Positions 55,922 to 64,000 of a stretch of DNA of 64,000 nt are shown in pieces. The notes under the pieces are model-generated. The model was given only the letters and a program-made list of their open reading frames with translations, had not been told where the DNA came from and made no database searches. The translations under genes were made by a program, and so were the position numbers. Origin of the DNA: Saccharum officinarum (taxonomy: Eukaryota; Streptophyta; Magnoliopsida; Poales; Poaceae); NCBI GenBank assembly GCA_020631735.1, contig CM036231.1:3189831-3253830 (forward strand). The letters are read 5' to 3'. Numbering within the stretch: position 1 is the first letter of the stretch; each line of letters begins with the position of its first letter.

Positions 55922-56390
55922 TAATAATGAGTTCACGAGCTTAATCACCTTTTAAAAAAACTTAAAACTTTGACCAACAAAAGCTTTGCGAAAAGTAGGA
56001 TGCGGTAAAATCTGCGTAAATAAGTATAAGCCCTAACAATATGGTCTATCTAGGATAGTGGCACTGGTTTTATCTAACCATTTTCTGCAGGTACACTAAC
56101 TTACGCTACGTAAGAAAGCGCTAGTGTTCGGAAAGGAGTGTACGATGTGCCAAAAATTCAAACGAGTGCCGCTATATTCCGGCTTGAGTGAACGCATAGG
56201 CCGATGCATGCATTATAAGAAGAAACTCTGTTAAGCTAAACCCCCTTCACGTATAATTTTGGATAGTTAAGATGATAGGGTAATAAATAAAAAGAAATGC
56301 TTCAATCCTTAGTAAAAGCCTTGTCATTTCTCTAAGTCTCTTGTTCCTAGTCTGGAGGTTCCCTAATGGTTGGCTACTATCTGGTCGCAG
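55922..56390 (+). other. Untranslated leader of the gypsy element
   Basis: About 470 bp between the PBS and the gag start. No frame recognised; it may hold packaging signals, but none can be read. Confidence 0.5.
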
Positions 56391-59300
56391 ATGGATCTGA
56401 GGTCCCGTCGTGTGGGCACTGGGTCTGGTCGTGGGAGCACCAGTGCCGGTGCGGGCCGTGGCCTTGGTGAAGGTCATGGTGAAAGTGGTCGCGACAATGG
56501 CAACAACAATGCCAATGGACAGAGCCGTGAGGCCCCACTCTTGGGTCCTCCTTCCCCGCCACCACCACCACCACCTCCGATGACTCCTGCGGAGATGATG
56601 GCAGAGATGTTAGCTTCACGTCAGGAGACAGCCCGTGCCTTGGAGATGATGGCACAAGCTCTTGGTGGCTTCGTCCGTGGAGGCCACGGTGGCAACGGCG
56701 GGAACGGGGGTGGTGCCCGCGGTCTTGAGAGGCCCTGTTCTTATCAGGACTTCTTGAAGACCAACCCGCCCACGTTCACGCCGACTGCAGAGCCTCTAGA
56801 CGCGGAGCATTGGCTTCGTGTGCTGGAGCAGAAGTTTCTGCTGCTCACGGTGACCGATGAGCAGAAGGTGCGCTTTGCCGCACAACAGCTTTTGGGATCT
56901 GCTAGCGCATGGTGGGATACTTTCAATGCCATGCAGCCGGTGGGTCATCCTGTGACTTGGCAGGAGTTCACCACTGCCTTCCGAGAGTACTACATTCCTG
57001 CGGGTGTTCTGAACAGGAAGCTCTCGGAGTTCTTAGACCTGAAACAGGGGAGCATGTCTGTGATGGAGTATGCCAATAAATTCAACCATCTGGCACAGTA
57101 TGCTGGGACTCATGTTGACACAGATGAGAAGAAGAGGGACCGCTTCTATCGTGGCCTCTCTTGTATTTTGCAGAAAGAGCTTTATACTGGGAACTATCAG
57201 ACCTTTGGTACTCTGATGAATGCTGCCATTGCTATGGAAGGACTGCAGCGTGACACTCAGGCTGAGTGGAAGCGCAAGCGGGGAATCTCTGGGTCTTCTA
57301 GTCACCCGCAGTCACAAAAGATGCAAGTTGTCAAGAGGATGTCCTACCATCCCCCAGGTGGACAGCCGTCTCGGCAGCCTCAGCAGACTCGGCAAACACC
57401 GCCGACTCAGTACCGTGCACCTACTCAGCAGGTGCAGCAGCCCCAGGGACCGCAGTTTCCGCCTCGTCAGGGGCAGATGATCAAGTCTACTGCTTGTTTC
57501 AAGTGTGGCAAGGAGGGCCACTTTGCTCGGGAGTGTCCCGAGAACCGGGCTGCTCAGTCTTCCCAGCCGTCCGCCAGCTCTCGCTTGATCAAGAGGACGA
57601 TTATTAAGAAGAAGGTGCCAGTGAGTCGCTCAGGACAGGTTAACTACACCGAGGCTGAGGAGATCCTACAGAATGAGCCTGTGATGGCTGGTATGTTTAC
57701 CATTGACTCCCACCCAGCATTTGTGTTATTTGATTCTGGAGCATCACATTCATTCATGAGCATGGGGTTTGCAGAAAGACACAATATATCTCTTATGGCT
57801 ATTCCTTTTGCCTATAAAATTAGCACTCCGGGTGCGCAGATGTGCATAAATACCCGGACGGACACAGTCAGCTTAGTGCTGGCCACTCACACTTACCGTC
57901 TCCAGTTCATGTTGCTACCTGGACAAGGCATTGATGCAATCCTGGGCATGAATTGGTTGAAGGTTTATGGGGTAGTCTTGGACCTTAAGAGGAGAGTTGT
58001 TGAGTTACGACTTCCTTCTTCTGAGGATAGGATGTCTCTCCGTATCTCTCTAAATTCTGCTTCACCAGTCGCCGCTAATGTTGAAGCTTCTCCTGATCTT
58101 GCCTCTATTCCTGTGGTCTGTGAGTTTCCTGATGTCTTCCCTGAAGATTTACCTGGGTTACCACCAGATAGAGATGTGGAGTTTATCATAGAGTTAGAGC
58201 CTAGCACTGCTCCTATTTCACGGCGTCCTTACCGCATGGCTCCACCAGAACTAGCAGAAATGAAGAAGCAATTAGAGGAATTGCTGAAGAAGGGGTTTAT
58301 CCGTCCTAGTTCTTCTCCATGGGGTTGTCCAGCTATTTTTGTGAAGAAGAAGGACGACACTCTGCGGATGTGTGTGGATTATCGCCCTCTCAATGCGGTA
58401 ACCATCAAGAATAAGTACCCTTTGCCTCGCATTGATGCTTTGTTTGATCAGTTGGCTGGTGCTAGAGTGTTTTCCAAAATTGATCTTCGTTCTGGGTATC
58501 ACCAAATAAAAATTCGGCCCCAAGATATACCAAAGACAGCTTTCTCTACTAGGTATGGGCTTTATGAGTACCTAGTCATGTCTTTTGGTCTCACCAATGC
58601 TCCTGCATTCTTCATGTACCTCATGAACTCAGTCTTTATGCCGGAGTTAGATAAGTTTGTAGTGGTGTTCATTGATGATATTTTGATATATTCCAAGAAT
58701 GAAGAAGAACATGCACAACACCTTCGCACAGTCCTGAACCGACTGCGGGAGCACAAGCTGTATGCCAAGTTCAGCAAATGTGAGTTTTGGTTGGATAGGG
58801 TGCAGTTTTTGGGACATGTTCTGACCCCTGAAGGTGTATCGGTAGATCCTAGCAAGGTGCATGATGTGCTTAGTTGGAATTCTCCAAAATCGGTACATCA
58901 GATCCGTCAGTTTCTTGGTCTTGCCGGTTATTATCGACGCTTCATTCCTGATTTCTCCAAGATAGCTCAGCCTATGACCAAGTTGCTTCAGAAAGACTCC
59001 AAGTTTGTGTGGAGTCCAGCCTGTGAGGAAGCCTTCCAAGCTTTGAAGAAATTTCTTACCTCTGCCCCTATTCTTGCCCAACCGGATATTGACAAGCCAT
59101 TTGATGTGTATTGTGATGCATCCAAGACAGGTCTTGGTTGTGTGCTTATGCAAGAGGGACGGGTGATAGCTTATGCTTCTCGTCAACTGAAGAAGCATGA
59201 AGTGAATTATCCCACCCATGATTTAGAGCTGGCTGCAGTGGTGCACGCTCTAAAGATTTGGAGGCATTATCTATTGGGAAACAAGGTGCATATTTATACG

Positions 59301-60965
59301 GATCACAAGAGCCTCAAGTATATTTTCACTCAACCCGAGTTAAATATGAGGCAAAGGAGATGGCTTGAGTTAATCAAGGATTATAATCTAGAAGTCCATT
59401 ATCATCCTGGAAAAGCCAATGTGGTGGCTGATGCGTTGAGTCGGAAGTCACATCAGAAAGATGAAGAGTCCTTACCTCTCTCTCACTCTGCAGTTTTAGC
59501 TCACATTGCTCTAGTCTCAGATTTATTGGAGCAAATTATCATTGAGCAAAGGCAGGATGTTTTGGAGATTCCTCATATCAAGAAGTTGATTGCTGAAGGA
59601 CGTGGTCCTCATTTCAGCATTGATGAACAAGGTGTGGTGAGATACAAGAATCGGTTGGTGGTTCCCGGAAGTGATGAGCTTAGAAGAAAGATTTTGGAGG
59701 AAGCCCATAGTTCCAGGCTATCCATTCATCCGGGAAGTAACAAGATGTACCATGATTTGCGCCACTTGTATTGGTGGTCAAATATGAAGCAGGATATCAC
59801 TAAGTATATTGCAGAATGTGATATTTGTGGAAGGGTGAAGGCAGACCATATGCGTACGCCTGGTTTCCTACAGCCTTTGCCAATCCCAGTGTGGAAATGG
59901 GAGGATATTTCTATGGATTTTATTACAGGATTGCCTCGCACAGTAAAAGGGCATGATTCTATTTGGGTTATTGTGGATCGTCTTACAAAGTCTGCCCATT
60001 TTCTTCCTGTGGATGGAAGGTATACAGCCATGCAATATGCTAAGTTGTATTTTGACCGCATTGTAACTCTCCATGGAGTCCCTCTCACTATTGTTTCTGA
60101 TCGTGGATCGGTCTTTATGTCCCGCTTTTGGACTCAACTCCAAAAATGCCTTGGAACTAGTCTTCTCAGAAGTTCAGCTTATCATCCGCAGACCGACGGC
60201 CAGACAGAAAGAGTCAATCAAGTGCTGGAAGATATGTTGAGAGCTTGTGTCATTTCTTTCCCAGAGAAGTGGGATGAGTGCTTGAGATTGGCTGAGTTTT
60301 CTTACAACAATAGCTATCAAGAAAGCATTCGAATGGCACCTTTTGAGGCTTTGTATGGCAAGAAGTGTAGGACACCGCTCAACTGGGTTGAAGTAGGAGA
60401 CCGTGGTTACTTCGGGCCTGACTTTATCCATGAAGCAAGAGAGAAAGTCGGAATTATTCGGAGTCATTTGAAGGCGGCTCAGAACCGCCAGAAAACCTAT
60501 GCGGATAAGAGAAGAAGGCCTTTGCAATTTGAAGTTGGTGATTATGTGTATCTTAAAGTGTCTCCCATGAAAGGTGTGCATAGGTTTGGTGTCCGTGGAA
60601 AATTAGCTCCTCGCTATGTTGGGCCTTACAAGGTTTTGGAACGGCGTGGTACTGTTGCTTACCGCATCCAGCTCCCAGATATATTGTCAGCCGTCCATGA
60701 TGTTTTTCATGTGTCTCAGTTGAAAAAGTGTTTGCGAGTTCCTGATGAGGCAGTGGAGATCGAAGGACTCCCTCTCCAACCTGATCTTTCCTATATTGAG
60801 CATCCCGTCAAGATTTTGGATGAAAAAGAAAGGGTGACGAGAAACAATGTGGTGAAATTTTACAAAGTCCAATGGCAGAATCACTCGGAGGATGAGGCAA
60901 CTTGGGAACTTGAGAGCTATATTTTAAAGCATTATCCTCATCTCATTCCTGGCTCATCAATGTAA
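56391..60965 (+). CDS. Gypsy gag-pol polyprotein with chromodomain, intact
   Basis: 1524 codons in one frame from the ATG at 56391; the frame is open slightly further up, but without an ATG. Domains in order: Gly/Pro-rich N-terminus; gag retrotransposon domain (about 115-290, with [10 protein letters not shown] and [13 protein letters not shown]); CCHC knuckle [14 protein letters not shown] (about 369-382); aspartic protease with FDSGASHSF (about 447); reverse transcriptase with MCVDYRPLN (about 663) and FIDDILIYS (about 758); RNase H with [12 protein letters not shown] (about 906) and YTDHKSLKY; integrase with an HHCC zinc finger (about 1103-1150), the catalytic D in MDFITGLP, D in IVSDRGS and E in QTERVNQ; and a C-terminal chromodomain (about 1470-1517, [17 protein letters not shown]). 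All catalytic residues I can name are present. Gag-pol is a single ORF, as in many plant chromoviruses. Confidence 0.95.
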   Translation: MDLRSRRVGTGSGRGSTSAGAGRGLGEGHGESGRDNGNNNANGQSREAPLLGPPSPPPPPPPPMTPAEMMAEMLASRQETARALEMMAQALGGFVRGGHGGNGGNGGGARGLERPCSYQDFLKTNPPTFTPTAEPLDAEHWLRVLEQKFLLLTVTDEQKVRFAAQQLLGSASAWWDTFNAMQPVGHPVTWQEFTTAFREYYIPAGVLNRKLSEFLDLKQGSMSVMEYANKFNHLAQYAGTHVDTDEKKRDRFYRGLSCILQKELYTGNYQTFGTLMNAAIAMEGLQRDTQAEWKRKRGISGSSSHPQSQKMQVVKRMSYHPPGGQPSRQPQQTRQTPPTQYRAPTQQVQQPQGPQFPPRQGQMIKSTACFKCGKEGHFARECPENRAAQSSQPSASSRLIKRTIIKKKVPVSRSGQVNYTEAEEILQNEPVMAGMFTIDSHPAFVLFDSGASHSFMSMGFAERHNISLMAIPFAYKISTPGAQMCINTRTDTVSLVLATHTYRLQFMLLPGQGIDAILGMNWLKVYGVVLDLKRRVVELRLPSSEDRMSLRISLNSASPVAANVEASPDLASIPVVCEFPDVFPEDLPGLPPDRDVEFIIELEPSTAPISRRPYRMAPPELAEMKKQLEELLKKGFIRPSSSPWGCPAIFVKKKDDTLRMCVDYRPLNAVTIKNKYPLPRIDALFDQLAGARVFSKIDLRSGYHQIKIRPQDIPKTAFSTRYGLYEYLVMSFGLTNAPAFFMYLMNSVFMPELDKFVVVFIDDILIYSKNEEEHAQHLRTVLNRLREHKLYAKFSKCEFWLDRVQFLGHVLTPEGVSVDPSKVHDVLSWNSPKSVHQIRQFLGLAGYYRRFIPDFSKIAQPMTKLLQKDSKFVWSPACEEAFQALKKFLTSAPILAQPDIDKPFDVYCDASKTGLGCVLMQEGRVIAYASRQLKKHEVNYPTHDLELAAVVHALKIWRHYLLGNKVHIYTDHKSLKYIFTQPELNMRQRRWLELIKDYNLEVHYHPGKANVVADALSRKSHQKDEESLPLSHSAVLAHIALVSDLLEQIIIEQRQDVLEIPHIKKLIAEGRGPHFSIDEQGVVRYKNRLVVPGSDELRRKILEEAHSSRLSIHPGSNKMYHDLRHLYWWSNMKQDITKYIAECDICGRVKADHMRTPGFLQPLPIPVWKWEDISMDFITGLPRTVKGHDSIWVIVDRLTKSAHFLPVDGRYTAMQYAKLYFDRIVTLHGVPLTIVSDRGSVFMSRFWTQLQKCLGTSLLRSSAYHPQTDGQTERVNQVLEDMLRACVISFPEKWDECLRLAEFSYNNSYQESIRMAPFEALYGKKCRTPLNWVEVGDRGYFGPDFIHEAREKVGIIRSHLKAAQNRQKTYADKRRRPLQFEVGDYVYLKVSPMKGVHRFGVRGKLAPRYVGPYKVLERRGTVAYRIQLPDILSAVHDVFHVSQLKKCLRVPDEAVEIEGLPLQPDLSYIEHPVKILDEKERVTRNNVVKFYKVQWQNHSEDEATWELESYILKHYPHLIPGSSM

Positions 60966-61040
60966 TTATCGAGATTAAAAATTTATTTCAACCTCTTTTC
61001 TCACACTAGGCACATGAAATCTCGGGTCGAGATTTTCATT

Positions 61041-61053
61041 TAGGGGGGTAGAG
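61041..61053 (+). other. Polypurine tract
   Basis: TAGGGGGGTAGAG immediately precedes the 3' LTR. Confidence 0.8.
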
Positions 61054-64000
61054 TGTAACACCCTCGGTGTTACCGCGTCAACAAGTCACTAAATATTTTT
61101 CATAAAGTCCAAGTAGCCCTTCAAGCACGTCATGTATCTTCACGTGAGAGCTCCATAGCCACAAAGTCAAATGACAAATTATTGTCATTCGCTAATTATT
61201 AGCATACCACTTGGTAAGATTTTTATCTCTATCAATCTCGCGACGCGCCACTGTCATCTCTCGTTGTTCTAATTATCCCGCCTTTACTTCGCTTGCTAAT
61301 CACCTTGCAAAATCATCAGTGCAAGACGCGCTACCACTACCATAGTATATCGCACACGCTACGCATTAATCTCACTCACAAGTTCGGTCGCTGAGCACGC
61401 CGTTCGCTCACTGCTCTGCAAACGCAGTGCACGCACCCTTCCTCACGTCAGAGCTGGAGCAGCAAAGAATTTTCCATACGTCGGTACTGTAGCAGTACAG
61501 GAAGCACTGTTCACGCGTGGAAATCACTGTTCACACGCAGAAGTTACTGTTCATCCGTGGAAAAATCACCTAGCCAGTGGAAAATGTTGTTTGTCCATGC
61601 AGCACGTCGTTCCCGCGGCGCTTTATTACCTTTAAGCAAGCTAGTTTAGCTACTAACCTTATGACGCGTCGTTGTCATGTCTTCGCTTCTCTATTCCTGC
61701 GTCTTCTGTCTTTAAAAGGATACGCCGAGCTATTTCGCTCCGCTGCTCACTTGTTTCTTCCTCTCAAATCAAGTTCTTCTGTTCTTGCCCGAGAGAGCTG
61801 CGTCTATCGATTTCTCTCCGAGCTATCATCAGCTGAGGTAGCTAGTTTACAATTGATCTTCTTATTCTCTAATGTTTCCTTGACCTGTGATCTCCTCCTC
61901 AATTAATTCCTTGACCTGCATAAATGAACCAGCACCCCACCGCTGAGCACGTTCAGCCCAAAGCCCACCCTAGTCCTGACATGCTCGTAAGTCCAAGACC
62001 ACTCAAAGTTCAATCCTTGAATTAATTCTCTCATGACCAAGACCTCACCACCGCACACGGCACGGAGCCAGAGGACAACCCTGCCAACTCGTTTCGTGCT
62101 TCCAGACTACTTAGCTTGTCATGACCACCCACGATCAGTGCTATATATGGCTCTGCTCCACTCCACGCAGGGCAAGCATTTGCTAAGCTCCCTGGTGTCT
62201 CTCCTCTTGCATTGCCTCCGCACATCGATCACCGTAGGTGGCACTTCATTCAATTCTGAGGTAGCTAGTCTGTAAGAATTCCTTCATTCTTCTTCTTTAT
62301 TATTTTCTTGACCCGTGGTCTCATCTAGTAATTCTAGACCCACAGTCATGTGCAAGTCAACAAGTTCAATTGCGTGATTAGCCTCCTCCAATAATATCGT
62401 TTTCTTCATCTCTAGAGCTCTTTTGAATTTATTTATTGATTGTGAAATAAATTTTGTTAGATTCCTAAATTCATGATCTATCTGTTAGTGTAATTAGTTC
62501 GTATAGTTCAGTGATACCTTTAGGGTTACTTTATTATTTTGAAATGCTTATTATGGTTGTTTAGAGAATAAATTTTTATGATGCTTGGTAACTAGCGCTC
62601 CTGGTTTTATTATATATATAGTAAATTGATTTTAACAATAAGGATGCCTTTAGTTGCTAAGATAATACATGAAATGTTTCATACTTGTTTAGTGGGAATA
62701 ATAGGTAACTTTGCGTATTAGTCATTAGAGTTAGCTTGTAGCTTGGTAGATGTATTCTTATTTTAAGAGTTGCGGTTGCCTATATATTAATTATTGCATC
62801 ATCATCACTGCATGCATATAGAGGACGAGCCACTGGAGATCGTGACATTCGGCGAGCAGGAGTACGACGAAGTCATCGAAGAGTACGAGGAGATCCTCGT
62901 GCAGGAGGAAGTTCCAGAGCCACCCGTCACTGACTTTGCTGACACCGCGCCTGCCCAAGGCAAGCCCCGGTGCATAACCCTTATTTTACAAATTATTATA
63001 TATATATATATAGGTTGTGCATTTACGTTGCAGGAGTTTTATGATATCCACATGCATATATATATATCTACCCATGAGTCTTACTAGTACAGGATCGTGT
63101 AGCTGCTTTGCTTAGGTTTATCGGTAGCGTGAGTAACCTGTCGTTACTCACAATAGGTGGTTATTATTATTATTATTACACTAATGATGAAATGATGGAA
63201 AAGGAAATGGTGACCGGGCAGGGATATGGTATGGGTATTGGTGGGTGTAACAGGTTATGTCCCGCGGCCACGGGGCATAGCTTGGTTGCACTTTTTTCCC
63301 TGTCCGTGTCGATTAAGGACCGTTCGTTGCACTGGATCCCTGGTCAAGTCACAGATATATTGTCCTGAGCATATACTAGCGGATGGGGGCTAGGAAGACT
63401 TGTTACTCTCTTGTCATGGGTTCCGGCTCTTTCCGGACCGGCTTTTTAGGGTGGTTATATATATATTGGGTTGAGGAGGTCTAAGCACCATACTGAGGCC
63501 GGGCCTGCAGTGTTGGGGGCTTAGAGTCCGAGCTTGGACGGGGACCTGGACCCCTTGACAGGAGTGGAACGGGTTGGTCTTGCTTGTGCCCAGGGTACAA
63601 GCGGGGCGTGTGTTTTCGGGGCACCCAGCTGGGCATATTGATTCGCGAATCGCCGTTTCTACGTGACGGTACGGCTTGACTGCACTCTGGCACCGTAGTA
63701 AGAACTGGCATATGAAAGATGGAAAAATGATTCTGATTGCTCAACCCTTGCTTGATGATAGAACAGGTGCTTACATAGTAGGTTGGATAATGAATTTAAC
63801 ATGGCTGTTAATAATTTAATTAAATAAGGACTCACCTTAGTATTGCTTTCCGCAAACAAGAACCCACAAGCCATAAAGCCTATCATAATCCTTGAGAGTC
63901 GGGAAATATATTCCCAGTCGGGTAAGTCTTGCGAGTACATTGTGTACTCAGGGTTTATTTACCCTTGTTGCAGGTGCTGCTTGAGAAGCTAACTGTTGTG
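61054..64000 (+). repeat. 3' LTR of the gypsy element, truncated by the window end
   Basis: Matches the 5' LTR from its first base, with offset 8406 rising to 8413 by small indels. 2947 of about 3267 bp are visible. Confidence 0.92.

Larger units (their letters stand above)
52648..64000 (+). mobile_element. Ty3-gypsy chromovirus-type LTR retrotransposon (Tekay/Del-like), runs off the window
   Basis: Order: 5' LTR 52648-55907, PBS 55910-55921, gag-pol 56391-60965, polypurine tract near 61041-61053, 3' LTR from 61054 to beyond 64000. The left target sequence is GCCGT (52643-52647); the matching right copy is outside the window. RT precedes integrase, which makes it gypsy, and the C-terminal chromodomain makes it a chromovirus. 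Long LTRs (3.26 kb) suggest the Tekay/Del clade, an inference. The uninterrupted ORF and nearly identical LTRs mean it is young and possibly competent. Confidence 0.95.

Noticed and set aside
58272..59219. Antisense frames within gypsy pol
   Set aside because: Shadows of the intact gag-pol frame.

Overview
The window looks like nuclear DNA from a grass, probably a panicoid/andropogonoid species (sorghum, sugarcane or Miscanthus type). The evidence is spliced plant genes with GT-AG introns, one GC-rich intronless glycosyltransferase, and a dense layering of grass-type transposons: MULEs, Tourist/hAT MITEs, L1 and RTE LINEs, a SINE, a copia remnant and a chromodomain gypsy element. The species call is inference; no marker fixes it.

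Only a few host genes are convincing. (1) A four-exon 2-oxoglutarate/Fe(II) dioxygenase of the SRG1-like type on the minus strand (1549-3102). (2) A minus-strand gene of unknown function (15179 to about 16.9 kb), whose last six coding exons join in phase, one of them only 8 nt long. (3) An intronless family-1 UDP-glycosyltransferase, UGT90-like, minus strand (31514-32980). (4) A plus-strand RSZ21-type SR splicing factor with an RRM, a zinc knuckle and an RS domain (43800-46195). A frameshifted receptor-like kinase exon (about 14.2 kb), a CWF19-like exon (about 7.8 kb) and an RNase H-like pseudogene (22.8-24.2 kb) are debris.

Layout. 4.4-10.4 kb: two Mutator-like elements, each with a 9-bp target-site duplication (TSD); the larger (4.6 kb) carries a captured CWF19-like exon. 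10.4-14.3 kb: a SINE, a hAT MITE and a truncated RTE LINE, each with its TSD. 17.9-22.8 kb: another MULE-family element and a MITE cluster. 22.8-24.2 kb: an RNase H ORF split by a Harbinger-like element. 24.7-31.1 kb: a 6.4-kb L1-type LINE with a 14-bp TSD, itself invaded by an inverted pair of MITEs. 34.5-38.4 kb: a young 3.85-kb LTR element with near-identical 298-bp LTRs, a long ORF and no recognisable pol. 40.4-41.3 kb: a copia deletion derivative. 43.4-52.6 kb: RSZ21, followed by an inverted copy of its exon 3 and a direct copy of its 3' half plus a downstream MULE. 52.6-64.0 kb: a chromovirus-type gypsy element with an uninterrupted 1524-codon gag-pol, inserted into that second copy; its 3' LTR runs off the window.

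The main items for follow-up are the pol-less LTR element with its unidentified ORFs, the template-switch-like rearrangement that places an antisense RSZ21 exon downstream of RSZ21, the exon-carrying MULE, the unidentified gene with an 8-nt exon, and the clustered mismatches between the two gypsy LTRs. Exon boundaries and TSDs were read by eye from the sequence; family names rest on recognised motifs, not on searches.
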